The notes below the pieces were generated by a model. That model saw only the letters and a program-made list of their open reading frames with translations, searched no databases and was not told the origin of the DNA. Of a stretch of 64,000 nt of DNA, positions 52,204 through 61,001 are shown piece by piece. Numbering within the stretch: position 1 is the first letter of the stretch; each line of letters starts with the position of its first letter. The DNA comes from Yinghuangia elevatio. Its GTDB lineage: Bacteria > Actinomycetota > Actinomycetes > Streptomycetales > Streptomycetaceae. The translations under genes and the position numbers were made by a program. The stretch spans positions 1 to 64,000 of the forward strand of contig NZ_JBEZFP010000011.1 of assembly GCF_040649515.1 (NCBI RefSeq), read 5' to 3'.

Positions 52204-54363
52204 ATGCTCGAACGCATCGGCAAGATCGCCGCACACCGCGCACGTACTGTCCTCGTCACCTCCCTGCTCCTCCTGATCGCCGCCGCGGTCGCCGGGTTCG
52301 GCGCCTTCGGCGTGCTGAAGGGCGAGGGCTTCGACGACCCGGCCTCCGAGTCGTACAAGGCCGACCAGCTCATCGAGCAGACGTTCGGCCAGTCACCGAG
52401 CCTCGTCGTGGAGGTACGGGCCCGAGGCCAGTCCGTCGACGACCCGGCCGTGGTCGACGCCGGCCGGCGCCTGACCACGGCACTCGGCGGCGCCGAGGAC
52501 TTCAAGGGGGCCATCTCCTACTGGTCGACCGGCGCTCCCGCACTCAAGTCCGAGGACGGCACCAAGGCCCTCGTCATCGCACAGACCGACGAGGACGTCT
52601 CCGAACTGCCCCAGTCGGTGCGCGACGCGATCGCCGCCGACCTCGCCCCCGACGGCACCATCTCGGTCCGGCTGGGCGGCGGCGCGGCACTCGGCCCCGA
52701 GGTCAACGCGCAGGTCGGCAAGAGCCTCGCGATAGCCGAGGCGATCGCCGTACCGATCACGCTCATCCTGCTCGTGCTGGCGTTCGGCAGCGTGGTCGCC
52801 GCGCTGGTGCCGCTGGCGATCGGGTTCGTGGCGATCCTGGGCACGTTCGGCGAACTGTTCGTACTCGGCAGCATCACCGACGTGTCGATCTTCTCGATCA
52901 ACCTGACCACCGCGCTGGGCCTCGGCCTGGCCATCGACTACGGCCTGCTGATCGTCGCCCGGCACCGCGAACTGCTCGCGGGGGGCGCCACCGTCGAGGA
53001 AGCCGTCGTCCGCACCGTGCAGACGGCGGGCCGCACCATCGTCTTCTCGGCCGCGACCGTCGCCGCCGCCCTCGCGGTGCTGCTCGTCTTCCCGATGTAC
53101 TTCCTGAGGTCCTTCGCGTACGCGGGCATCGGCGTCGTCATCATCTCCGCCCTCGGCGCGCTCTTCATCGCCCCGGCCCTGCTGGCCGTCCTCGGCCCGC
53201 GCGTCGAGGCCGGGCGCATCCGCGGCATCAAGGGCGTGCAGGGCGCCGAGACGCCGTTCTGGTCCGGCCTGGCGCGCGGGGTCGCCAAGCGTCCCGTCCT
53301 CGCCGCGCTGCCGGTGCTGGCGGTGCTGCTGTTCGCCGCGTCGCCGCTGCTGGGCGTCAAGTTCGGCACGCCCGACGAGCGCGTGCTGCCCAAGGACAGC
53401 GCCATGCACCAGGTAGGCGACTCGCTGCGCGAGGACTACGCGAGCAACGAGGAGAACACCCTCGAGATCGTGATCACCGGCGCGGGCGCGAACGGCGGCG
53501 TGGCGGCGTACGCCACCGAGGTCTCCGCACTGCCCGGCGTCGCCCGCGTCGACACCGCCGCCGCGAGCTACGCGTCCGGCAACCCGGCCGGCGGGCGCCC
53601 CAACCCGGCGATGGCACGTCCCGACGCCCAGATGCTGGCCGTCGTGACCACGGTGGCACCGAAGTCGGACGCCGCACAGGACCTCGTCCGCGACATCCGC
53701 GCGGTCCCCGGGGCACCGGACACCCGCACCCTCGTCGGCGGCGACGACGCCCAACTCGTCGACACCAAGGACGCGATCGCCGACCGCATCCCGCTCGCCG
53801 CCGGGCTGATCGCGCTCACCACGTTCATCCTGCTCTTCCTGTTCACCGGGAGCATCGTGCAGCCGCTGCGCGCGCTGGTCCTGAACGGCCTGAGCATCGC
53901 GGCAGCGATGGGCGTCACCGTGTGGGTGTTCCAGGACGGCCACTTCGCGGACTTCCTGGGCTTCACCCCGATGCCGATGGACACCTCCATGACCGTGCTG
54001 CTCTTCTGCATCGCGTTCGGACTGTCCATGGACTACGAGGTGTTCGTGATCAGCCGCATCAAGGAACTGCACGACCAGGGCTACTCGGGCGAGGAGGCGG
54101 TCACCCACGGCCTGGCGCGCACCGGCCGCATCGTGAGCACCGCGGCCGTGCTCCTCGCGGTGACCTTCGTGGCCTTCATGACCAGCTCCGTCAGCTTCCT
54201 CCAACTGTTCGGCCTGGGCGCGGCGCTGGCGATCCTGATCGACGCCACGCTGGTCCGCGGCATCCTGGTGCCGGCCACGATGAAGCTGCTGGGCCCGGCG
54301 GCGTGGTACGCGCCCAAGTCCATGCGGCAGGTCCACGAGAAGGTCGGCGTCAGCGAAGGCTGA
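52204..54363 (+). CDS. MMPL-family RND transporter
   Basis: A 719-residue inner-membrane exporter with the twelve-helix RND plan: one helix at the start, an external loop of about 130 residues, five helices, then the same again. The proton-relay Asp-Tyr pairs are visible: GLGLAIDYGLLIVARH at about 240 and AFGLSMDYEVFVISRI at about 600. The MMPL family moves lipids or hydrophobic compounds; the substrate is unknown here. It is divergent from a TetR gene over paired operators, so induction by a small molecule is likely. A terminator follows. Confidence 0.9.
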   Translation: MLERIGKIAAHRARTVLVTSLLLLIAAAVAGFGAFGVLKGEGFDDPASESYKADQLIEQTFGQSPSLVVEVRARGQSVDDPAVVDAGRRLTTALGGAEDFKGAISYWSTGAPALKSEDGTKALVIAQTDEDVSELPQSVRDAIAADLAPDGTISVRLGGGAALGPEVNAQVGKSLAIAEAIAVPITLILLVLAFGSVVAALVPLAIGFVAILGTFGELFVLGSITDVSIFSINLTTALGLGLAIDYGLLIVARHRELLAGGATVEEAVVRTVQTAGRTIVFSAATVAAALAVLLVFPMYFLRSFAYAGIGVVIISALGALFIAPALLAVLGPRVEAGRIRGIKGVQGAETPFWSGLARGVAKRPVLAALPVLAVLLFAASPLLGVKFGTPDERVLPKDSAMHQVGDSLREDYASNEENTLEIVITGAGANGGVAAYATEVSALPGVARVDTAAASYASGNPAGGRPNPAMARPDAQMLAVVTTVAPKSDAAQDLVRDIRAVPGAPDTRTLVGGDDAQLVDTKDAIADRIPLAAGLIALTTFILLFLFTGSIVQPLRALVLNGLSIAAAMGVTVWVFQDGHFADFLGFTPMPMDTSMTVLLFCIAFGLSMDYEVFVISRIKELHDQGYSGEEAVTHGLARTGRIVSTAAVLLAVTFVAFMTSSVSFLQLFGLGAALAILIDATLVRGILVPATMKLLGPAAWYAPKSMRQVHEKVGVSEG

Positions 54364-54440
54364 CGGCCCGACCGGCAACGACTCCCGGTCGGCCGACCGG
54401 GACGGCCGGCCGGGGCCAGGCTCCACGGTCCCGCCGACAC

Positions 54441-54471
54441 GAGAGGGCCGCGCGATACGCGCGGCCCTCTC
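54441..54471 (+). terminator. terminator after the MMPL gene
   Basis: A perfect 14-bp stem: GAGAGGGCCGCGCG (54441-54454) and CGCGCGGCCCTCTC (54458-54471), loop ATA. Confidence 0.8.
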
Positions 54472-54505
54472 CCGCTGTCCGGAACCAACCACTACCGTGG
54501 GTGCA

Positions 54506-55429
54506 ATGGCCAATCACCCTGAGGTAGTTGCCGCCGCTCACGGGCAGTGGGGCGACGAAACGCTCGACTGCCTCCTACGGGACCGGGTCGCGCTGCACCC
54601 GGACGACCCCGCGGTGGCCGATCCGCCCGACATCCACCTGCTGACCGGACGCGGGCCCGAGGAATGGACGTGGAGCCGCCTCGACCAGGAGGTCGACCGG
54701 CTGGCGGCGCTGATGCTGGGGCACGGCGTCGGCCGCGGCGACACCGTGGCGATCCAACTGCCCGCCGGGGTCGAGCTGGTGCAGGCCGGCCTGGCGTGCT
54801 GGCGCATCGGCGCGACGGCGATGCCGCTGGCGGTGAGTCTGCGCGACCGGACCATGACGTACCGCGCGCGCCGCGGCGGGGCCCGGACCATCGTCACCAG
54901 CACCCGTATAGGCGGCTACCGCGCCGCGGCGGTGGCGGTGGCGCTGCCGTGTTTCCCGACCGTACTGGCATGGGGACCCGAAGTGCCGGACGGCGCGGTC
55001 GACTTGGATTCCGCCGTACCGGCCCCGGACGAGCCCGCCGCCTATCTGGCCCGGGAACGCGTGCGGGCCGAAGACCGGGCGGCGCTGCTGTGGACCGCCT
55101 GCGACGGCGAAATCCCCTACCGGCACCGGGATCTGCGGGACGCCGGTGCCGAGGTCACCGGGGACACACTCACGAACGCGCCGGGCCCCACCTGTCCGAC
55201 GGACTTCCCCGAGGTTGTGGTGCCGTGGCTGCGGAGCGGCTGCCGTCTGGTGCACCCGGAGACGCAGCGCCCGGCAGCGGTGCGCCCGCAGCCGGTGCGC
55301 TCGGAACAGGTCCGTTCAGAAGCGGCGCGCTCGGAAACAGCACGCTCGGAGTCGCTGCGCGCGCGGACGCATCGCCCGGAGGCGGGAACGGCGGGGCTCA
55401 CAGGAAGCGGTCGAACTCCCCGGCCTTGA
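54506..55429 (+). CDS. degenerate adenylate-forming enzyme fragment with RSE-repeat tail
   Basis: A 307-residue protein resembling only the N-terminal third of AMP-binding (acyl-CoA synthetase-like) enzymes. Matching blocks are TLDCLLRDRVALHPDDPAVA, WSRLDQEVDRLAALMLGHGV, GRGDTVAIQLPAGVELVQAG and LACWRIGATAMPLAVSLRDR. The ATP-binding P-loop (usually TSGTTGxPK) is replaced by LLWTACDGEIPYRH. After LRSGCRLVHPE it ends in repeats (PVRSEQVRSEAARSETARSE). It is thus unlikely to activate a substrate. ATG 54506 is used. The 3' end overlaps the convergent DUF397 gene by 32 bp, also unusual. It may be a decaying gene or a repurposed binding protein. Confidence 0.6.
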   Translation: MANHPEVVAAAHGQWGDETLDCLLRDRVALHPDDPAVADPPDIHLLTGRGPEEWTWSRLDQEVDRLAALMLGHGVGRGDTVAIQLPAGVELVQAGLACWRIGATAMPLAVSLRDRTMTYRARRGGARTIVTSTRIGGYRAAAVAVALPCFPTVLAWGPEVPDGAVDLDSAVPAPDEPAAYLARERVRAEDRAALLWTACDGEIPYRHRDLRDAGAEVTGDTLTNAPGPTCPTDFPEVVVPWLRSGCRLVHPETQRPAAVRPQPVRSEQVRSEAARSETARSESLRARTHRPEAGTAGLTGSGRTPRP

Positions 55430-55622
55430 CTCCCGCGACGAAGGCCGCAAGCTCCTCGCGTGTGTAGCAGAGCGCGGGTCGCCCGGTGTCCATGGAGTCG
55501 CGCATGGCAATACCGCCGGGGATCTCCGCGAGTTCGACGCAACACCCCGCCTGGTCGGAGATTGTGGACTTGACCCAAACAGCGTCAGTCATATCCGTCA
55601 GGTACAGGGAGGACTTGTCCAT
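55398..55622 (-). CDS. DUF397-domain protein
   Basis: A 74-residue acidic protein of the DUF397 family. Family features: AVWVKSTISDQAGCCVELAE, IAMRDSMDTGRPALCYTREE, then LAAFVAGVKAGEFDRF. The gene follows the XRE regulator with a one-base overlap (TGATG). In Streptomyces many WhiJ-like regulators have such a small partner that modulates their DNA binding. ATG at 55622. Confidence 0.88.
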   Translation of the reverse strand: MDKSSLYLTDMTDAVWVKSTISDQAGCCVELAEIPGGIAMRDSMDTGRPALCYTREELAAFVAGVKAGEFDRFL

Positions 55623-56476
55623 CACTGACTTTCTGCTCGCTCCAGAAGCAGCGCGATGGTGTCTTCGGGTGACAGTGCCGCAGCCTCGATGCTGGTGAAA
55701 AGCCTTTCGAGGCGCCGGACTTCGCGCTCGCTGTCTCGCGAGATCATACCGCCGATCCCTTCCAGGAACGCGACGGCGGGATCCCCCGGGCGGGTGAATC
55801 CCAGGGTGACGAATCCCCCTGAGTGCGCCGCCTGGCGGCCGGCACTGAAGGGCACCACCTGGACGGTCACATTCGGCAGACGTGCCATCTCCACCACATG
55901 GAGCAATTGCGCACGCATGACCTCGGGGCCGCCGATCTCGAAGTGCAGCGCGGCTTCGGTGACGATGCCGTGGTACCGCAGCACGGGTTCGTCGAAGAGC
56001 CTGCGCTGCCGCCCCCGGCGTACCGCACTCAGGCTTTCGATCTGATCGGCGCCCAGCGCGAGCAGACCGGTCGCCATGATGACCGAGCTGTACTCGGCGG
56101 TCTGCAGAAGGCCACCGATGACCAGCGGCTGGTACTCGCGTTCTTCCGCGGCCTCGTCCTCCAGTGCCACGAACTCCGTGAGATGGGTGTTCATGACCGC
56201 GTCGTGCTCGCGCCACCAATGCCGCGGACGCTTGTCGACGATCAATTGCGCCAGCTCGAACTGCAGTTGGGGCGGGACTTCGTAGAGACGGCACAGTGCT
56301 TCGAGATCGTGCGGGCTGACATAGGCGCGCGCCAGCTCCATCCGACTGATCTTCGTCGGGTCGCCTTTGATGGCCTTGGCGGCGGCGTTGCGGGAGATTT
56401 CTCGCTCTTCACGGAGTCTGCGGAGCTCATATCCGAGGCGCTTGCGCTTCAGGGTGTGCTGAGAGTCGGTCGCCAT
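55622..56476 (-). CDS. WhiJ-type XRE-family regulator (DUF5753)
   Basis: A 284-residue regulator. An XRE helix-turn-helix is at about 10-65 (LRRLREEREISRNAAAKAIK, then GDPTKISRMELARAYVSPHD). The DUF5753 C-terminal domain follows (PLVIGGLLQTAEYSSVIMAT, LRYHGIVTEAALHFEIGGPE, NVTVQVVPFSAGRQAAHSGG). It is one of the large Streptomyces family of WhiJ paralogues, usually encoded with a DUF397 protein and often with an anti-sigma-like ATP-binding protein, all three of which are present here. The gene is divergent from the ATP-binding gene, over a spacer with several palindromes. Confidence 0.88.
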   Translation of the reverse strand: MATDSQHTLKRKRLGYELRRLREEREISRNAAAKAIKGDPTKISRMELARAYVSPHDLEALCRLYEVPPQLQFELAQLIVDKRPRHWWREHDAVMNTHLTEFVALEDEAAEEREYQPLVIGGLLQTAEYSSVIMATGLLALGADQIESLSAVRRGRQRRLFDEPVLRYHGIVTEAALHFEIGGPEVMRAQLLHVVEMARLPNVTVQVVPFSAGRQAAHSGGFVTLGFTRPGDPAVAFLEGIGGMISRDSEREVRRLERLFTSIEAAALSPEDTIALLLERAESQ

Positions 56477-56536
56477 CGGTACTCGCCTTCCCCGGAGGAC
56501 GATTCATGATTCTTGTGCGACTTTTCGGCATCTACT

Positions 56537-56606
56537 TGCACGTGCAGTTTCGTGAGTGCTTCACTCATCTTGACTACACACCGCTCTTGAGTCAACACCA
56601 AGAGCG
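56537..56606. promoter_or_regulatory. cluster of palindromes in the WhiJ-module divergent spacer
   Basis: Within 70 bp are TGCACGTGCA (56537-56546), TGAGTGcttCACTCA (56553-56567), TTGACT/AGTCAA (56570-56575 and 56590-56595) and CGCTCTTG/CAAGAGCG (56582-56589 and 56599-56606). All four are exact. They lie between the XRE and HATPase starts and are likely regulator sites. Confidence 0.6.
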
Positions 56607-56655
56607 ACGATCACCGCGATGCCGAAGTCGCACCGCGCGGCCCCCAGGGAGAGCT

Positions 56656-57066
56656 GTGCACGCCACCGCCGCGTATTCGGAACCCGTCTATATCGTGCGG
56701 CTGCCACCCCTCCCCAGCTCCGTCGCGACCGCGCGCGAACACGTGGAGGGTCTGTGCCACAAATTCGGCGTGGACAGCTTCGCGCCGGTCCAGGTGGTGT
56801 CCGAACTCGCCGGCAACGCGGTGGAGCACGCCGGCATGTGCGGCGGAATAGAGGTGTGGGTTTCCGTGGATCCGGGCTACCTGTGGATCGAAGTGGTGGA
56901 CTTCGCACCGGAATTCGTCCCGGACCTCGACCAGGTCCGGGACCCCGGCGAGGAACGCGAGCGCGGCCGCGGACTGCTCATCGCCCGGACCCTCGCCGAG
57001 CGCGTCGAGACGCTGGTGATGGCCGACCGCAAGGCGCTGTGCGCCTGCTTCCCGGTACCGGTCTGA
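56656..57066 (+). CDS. HATPase-domain anti-sigma-like protein (RsbW family)
   Basis: A 136-residue GHKL ATP-binding protein. N box: VVSELAGNAVEHAGM. G1 box: VDFAPEFVPDLDQ (DxxP-like). G2 box: RGRGLLIARTLAERVE. The single-domain length fits RsbW/SpoIIAB-like or orphan regulators of the Streptomyces WhiJ/AbaA type, which have no nearby sigma gene. GTG at 56656 is supported by GGGAG upstream; an earlier in-frame ATG at 56506 would read through the palindrome cluster. It is divergent from the XRE regulator and probably forms one module with it and DUF397. Confidence 0.8.
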   Translation: MHATAAYSEPVYIVRLPPLPSSVATAREHVEGLCHKFGVDSFAPVQVVSELAGNAVEHAGMCGGIEVWVSVDPGYLWIEVVDFAPEFVPDLDQVRDPGEERERGRGLLIARTLAERVETLVMADRKALCACFPVPV

Positions 57067-57105
57067 GCCCTCCGCGGACCGGCACCGGGCAGGGCCCGGA
57101 AACGG

Positions 57106-57143
57106 CGGAGGGCCGCCCCCGGTTTCCCGGGGGCGGCCCTCCG
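57106..57143. terminator. terminator between HATPase gene and clpC
   Basis: A perfect 17-bp stem (57106-57122 from CGGAGGGCCGCC, and 57127-57143) with loop TTTC, between convergent genes. Confidence 0.88.
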
Positions 57144-57175
57144 TCAGTCGCGCGGGTCGCGCGCGATGCCCTGCG

Positions 57176-59707
57176 TCAGGACGCCTCGCCCTTGGTCAGG
57201 TCCGGGCCGGAGCCCGCGGCCTCGACCGGCGGGACGTCCGGCAGCGCGGCCTTCTCCTCACCGACGAAGGTGAACTTCTCGCCGCCCTCGCCGTCGGGCT
57301 CGGTACCGACCACGACGATCGAGCCGGGCCGCAGTTCCGCGTACAGGATCTTCTCGGACAGGTTGTCCTCGATCTCCCGCTGGATCGTGCGCCGCAGCGG
57401 ACGCGCGCCCAGGAGCGGGTCGTAGCCCTTCTTCGCGAGCAGCTTCTTGGCCGCGGGGGTGAGCTCCAGGCCCATGTCCCGGTCCTTGAGGCGCTCGTCC
57501 ACCTTGGCGATCATGAGGTCGACGATCTGGATGATGTCTTCCTCGGACAGCTGGTGGAACACGATCGTGTCGTCGACACGGTTGAGGAACTCCGGCCGGA
57601 AGTGCTGCTTGAGCTCCTCGTTGACCTTGGCCTTCATCCGGTCGTACCCGGTCTTGACGTCCGAGTTGCCGGTGAAGCCCAGCCCGAAGCCCTTGGAGAT
57701 GTCCCGGGTTCCGAGGTTGGTGGTCATGATGATGACGGTGTTCTTGAAGTCGACCACCCGGCCCTGCGAGTCGGTCAGACGACCGTCCTCCAGGATCTGC
57801 AGCAGCGAGTTGAAGATGTCCGGGTGCGCCTTCTCGACCTCGTCGAACAGCACGACCGAGAACGGCTTGCGGCGCACCTTCTCGGTGAGCTGGCCGCCCT
57901 CCTCGTACCCGACGTAGCCGGGAGGCGAGCCGAACAGCCGCGACACGGTGTGCTTCTCGGAGAACTCCGACATGTCGAGCTGGATCAGCGCGTCCTCGTC
58001 CCCGAACAGGAACTCGGCGAGCGTCTTGGACAGCTCGGTCTTACCCACGCCGGACGGGCCCGCGAAGATGAACGAGCCACCCGGGCGCTTCGGGTCCTTC
58101 AGACCGGCACGGGTACGGCGGATCGCCTGGGAGAGCGCCTTGATGGCGTCCTTCTGGCCGATGACCCGCTTGTGCAGCTCGTCCTCCATGCGGAGCAGAC
58201 GGGCCGACTCCTCCTCGGTGAGCTTGAACACCGGGATGCCGGTCGCCGTGGACAGCACCTCGGCGATCAGCTCTTCGTCGACCTCGGCCACGACATCCAT
58301 GTCGCCGGCCTTCCACTCCTTCTCGCGCTTCGCCTTGTCGGCAAGGAGGGTCTTCTCCTTGTCGCGCAGCGAGGCCGCCTTCTCGAAGTCCTGCGCGTCG
58401 ATCGCGGACTCCTTCTCGCGGCGCACGTTCGCGATCTTCTCGTCGAACTCGCGCAGGTCCGGCGGCGCGGTCATGCGGCGGATGCGCATGCGCGAGCCGG
58501 CCTCGTCGATGAGGTCGATCGCCTTGTCCGGCAGGAACCGGTCGGAGATGTACCGGTCCGCCAGGGTCGCGGCGGCCACCAGCGCGGCGTCGGTGATCGA
58601 GACGCGGTGGTGCGCCTCGTACCGGTCGCGCAGACCCTTGAGGATCTCGATGGTGTGCGACAGCGACGGCTCCGCGACCTGGATCGGCTGGAAGCGGCGC
58701 TCGAGCGCGGCGTCCTTCTCCAGGTGCTTGCGGTACTCGTCGAGCGTCGTGGCACCGATCGTCTGCAGCTCGCCGCGGGCGAGCATGGGCTTGAGGATGC
58801 TGGCGGCGTCGATCGCGCCCTCGGCGGCACCCGCACCCACCAGGGTGTGGAGCTCGTCGATGAACAGGATGATGTCGCCGCGGGTGCGGATCTCCTTGAG
58901 CACCTTCTTCAGGCGCTCCTCGAAGTCACCGCGGTAGCGCGAGCCGGCCACCAGGGCGCCCAGGTCAAGCGTGTACAGCTGCTTGTCCTTCAGCGTCTCG
59001 GGGACCTCGCCCTTGACGATCGCCTGGGCCAGGCCCTCGACGACCGCGGTCTTGCCGACACCGGGCTCGCCGATCAGCACCGGGTTGTTCTTGGTGCGGC
59101 GGGACAGCACCTGCATGACCCGCTCGATCTCCTTCTCACGCCCGATGACCGGGTCGAGCTTGCCCTCGCGGGCAGCCTGCGTGAGATTGCGGCCGAACTG
59201 GTCGAGCACGAGCGAGGTGGACGGGGTGCCCTCCTGCCCGGCGCCGCCCGGCGAGGCGGTCTTCTCGCCCGAGTACCCGGACAGCAGCTGGATGACCTGC
59301 TGCCGCACCCGGTTCAGATCCGCGCCGAGCTTGACCAGGACCTGGGCGGCGACGCCCTCGCCCTCGCGGATCAGGCCCAGGAGGATGTGCTCGGTGCCGA
59401 TGTAGTTGTGGCCAAGCTGAAGCGCCTCGCGCAGCGAGAGCTCCAGGACCTTCTTGGCACGGGGAGTGAAGGGGATGTGCCCGGACGGGGCCTGCTGGCC
59501 CTGGCCGATGATCTCCTCCACCTGCTGACGGACCGCCTCGAGCGAAATCCCGAGGCTCTCGAGCGCCTTCGCGGCCACGCCCTCACCCTCGTGGATGAGG
59601 CCGAGGAGGATGTGCTCGGTCCCGATGTAGTTGTGGTTGAGCATCCTGGCCTCCTCCTGAGCCAGGACGACAACCCGCCGCGCGCGGTCGGTGAACCTCT
59701 CGAACAT
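57176..59707 (-). CDS. clpC: ATP-dependent Clp protease ATPase subunit ClpC
   Basis: An 843-residue unfoldase that feeds proteins to ClpP. Residues 1-145 hold two Clp_N repeats (both with NHNYIGTEHILLGLI-type motifs). AAA1 has Walker A PVLIGEPGVGKTAVVEG and Walker B IILFIDELHTLVGAG. A UVR motif (AIDAQDFEKAASLRDKEKTL) lies in the middle domain that binds adaptors. AAA2 has IFAGPSGVGKTELSKTLAEF and VVLFDEVEKAH. The C-terminal part has LLGARPLRRTIQREIEDNLS. It is full length and highly conserved. A sequence fitting the ClgR box is upstream at 59908-59924. Confidence 0.97.
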   Translation of the reverse strand: MFERFTDRARRVVVLAQEEARMLNHNYIGTEHILLGLIHEGEGVAAKALESLGISLEAVRQQVEEIIGQGQQAPSGHIPFTPRAKKVLELSLREALQLGHNYIGTEHILLGLIREGEGVAAQVLVKLGADLNRVRQQVIQLLSGYSGEKTASPGGAGQEGTPSTSLVLDQFGRNLTQAAREGKLDPVIGREKEIERVMQVLSRRTKNNPVLIGEPGVGKTAVVEGLAQAIVKGEVPETLKDKQLYTLDLGALVAGSRYRGDFEERLKKVLKEIRTRGDIILFIDELHTLVGAGAAEGAIDAASILKPMLARGELQTIGATTLDEYRKHLEKDAALERRFQPIQVAEPSLSHTIEILKGLRDRYEAHHRVSITDAALVAAATLADRYISDRFLPDKAIDLIDEAGSRMRIRRMTAPPDLREFDEKIANVRREKESAIDAQDFEKAASLRDKEKTLLADKAKREKEWKAGDMDVVAEVDEELIAEVLSTATGIPVFKLTEEESARLLRMEDELHKRVIGQKDAIKALSQAIRRTRAGLKDPKRPGGSFIFAGPSGVGKTELSKTLAEFLFGDEDALIQLDMSEFSEKHTVSRLFGSPPGYVGYEEGGQLTEKVRRKPFSVVLFDEVEKAHPDIFNSLLQILEDGRLTDSQGRVVDFKNTVIIMTTNLGTRDISKGFGLGFTGNSDVKTGYDRMKAKVNEELKQHFRPEFLNRVDDTIVFHQLSEEDIIQIVDLMIAKVDERLKDRDMGLELTPAAKKLLAKKGYDPLLGARPLRRTIQREIEDNLSEKILYAELRPGSIVVVGTEPDGEGGEKFTFVGEEKAALPDVPPVEAAGSGPDLTKGEAS

Positions 59708-59907
59708 CGTTATCGCTCCTCAGAGCGGTCGTGCAGTTCGGGGACGGTCCCCTCCCTGTCCTTCCGCATGCTAGTCCCGCACGCGGGACCGCTCACTTCG
59801 TCCACATGGACGTGCGACCCACGTGTTGCGGGCCGCTCCGGACACCTAGTCAAACCTGATAGTGCGGGGCAGTGTTCCCCCGAACCAAGCAGAGTGACCG
59901 ATTGCGA

Positions 59908-59924
59908 GTACGCCAGAAGCGAAC
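59908..59924 (-). promoter_or_regulatory. candidate ClgR operator upstream of clpC (in the 59708-60210 spacer)
   Basis: The 503-bp spacer between clpC and the next gene holds no convincing coding frame. On the minus strand it contains GTTCGCTTCTGGCGTAC at 59924-59908. From memory, the Streptomyces ClgR consensus is GTTCGC-N5-GCG, and this fits it exactly. It lies 201-217 bp upstream of the clpC start. ClgR activates clp genes in Streptomyces. No promoter hexamers could be placed with confidence. Confidence 0.55.
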
Positions 59925-60210
59925 GCGGCGGTTCGACGACGACTCCGAAGGCCCGGCCCCTGCGGACCGCGCCCCCTTCAAGCCTCACCCCACCTCGCAC
60001 ATGCGCCCCCTCGATCGCGGTCCTGACCGGCTCATACCCACGGCCGTGCGGGGCATACGCCCGCCGACCACCATCCGGCACACGGAAGTCCGCAGGTGGC
60101 ACGGCTTCCGGCGGACCGCCCGCAACGCGGATTACAGTAGGCGCGTGTACGTAGCGCAATCGATCAATCACCTCTCGTAACCGGCATCCACTCCCGGAGT
60201 TGAACACGCT

Positions 60211-60891
60211 ATGACAGCGACACTCCTTTTCGCCCCTCGCTCGGCGGCGATGGTCCCCGGGCCGCAGGACGAGGCGCTGTGGTACGCCCGCGCCCTCGGG
60301 TGGCCGGTGCTGCCCGGCGAGGTGGACCGCGCGGAGCCGGACGGCGTCCTCGGCAGCACCGATCCCGACGTGATCCTGCACTGGTGGCGGACCGCGCCCC
60401 GGCGGCCGGTGCGGCTGGCCGCGGGCGTGCACTTCGACGTCCTCGACGTACCGGGCGCCGCCGGGACCCGCGCGCTGCGCCGGGCCGAGCGCCTGGGCCT
60501 GCCGCTCGGGCCGGTCGCGGCGACGGCCGCCGGCCGGGTGCAGTTCTTCGTCGCGCCGGGCGTCGCGGAGGATCTGCCCGCGCTGCTGGACTGGCTGGAC
60601 TGGTCGGATCTCGACCTGGACCTGCGGGCGTTCGGGGCGGGCGACTCCGTACCGGCCCCGTCGCCGTGGCCGGCCACGTGGCTGGCCCCGTGGCCCCGGG
60701 CGTGGGAGTCGGCCCGCTGGCTGCGTGCCCCCGCGGCCTCTCGGCTGCGCTGTGCGGCCGGAGCGCGGGCGGAGCCACTGATGAGGGTGGACGTGCGCTT
60801 CCCGGACGTCACACGGCTGCTGAGCGGCCTCGCCGACGCCTGCCAGCAAGTGCGGCTGCTCCCCCGGCAGCGGTGCCGCCGGGAAGCCTGA
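60211..60891 (+). CDS. bifunctional DNA primase/polymerase N-terminal-like protein
   Basis: A 226-residue protein resembling the N-terminal prim-pol domain found in many Streptomyces proteins. Blocks: ALWYARALGWPVLPGEVDRA, GSTDPDVILHWWRTAPRRPV, RLAAGVHFDVLDVPGAAGTR. The acidic catalytic pair expected in VDVD is VHFDVLDV here, giving two Asp. The helicase or zinc parts are missing, so it is probably not a full primase. It sits between clpC and lsr2, a conserved position in streptomycetes as I recall. The function is unknown. Confidence 0.6.
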   Translation: MTATLLFAPRSAAMVPGPQDEALWYARALGWPVLPGEVDRAEPDGVLGSTDPDVILHWWRTAPRRPVRLAAGVHFDVLDVPGAAGTRALRRAERLGLPLGPVAATAAGRVQFFVAPGVAEDLPALLDWLDWSDLDLDLRAFGAGDSVPAPSPWPATWLAPWPRAWESARWLRAPAASRLRCAAGARAEPLMRVDVRFPDVTRLLSGLADACQQVRLLPRQRCRREA

Positions 60892-60937
60892 CCCGGCCTG
60901 CCCTTCAGATATATCTACAAAAGGGACATAAATCAGC

Positions 60938-60993
60938 AAAGGGCGGCCCTGTCACTTCTTCACCGAAGGCAAGAAGTGACAGGGCCGCCCTTT
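60938..60993. terminator. strong bidirectional terminator between the prim-pol gene and lsr2
   Basis: A perfect 23-bp stem: left arm 60938-60960 (from AAAGGGCGGCCCTG), right arm 60971-60993 (ends CCGCCCTTT), with a 10-base loop. It is the longest perfect stem in the window and gives T runs on both strands. Confidence 0.92.
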
Positions 60994-61001
60994 GTCGTCG
61001 A

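Noticed and set aside
59872..60180. 102-codon plus-strand gene upstream of the prim-pol gene
   Set aside because: No ribosome-binding site, Arg/Thr/Pro-rich composition without a domain, and it covers the clpC control region.
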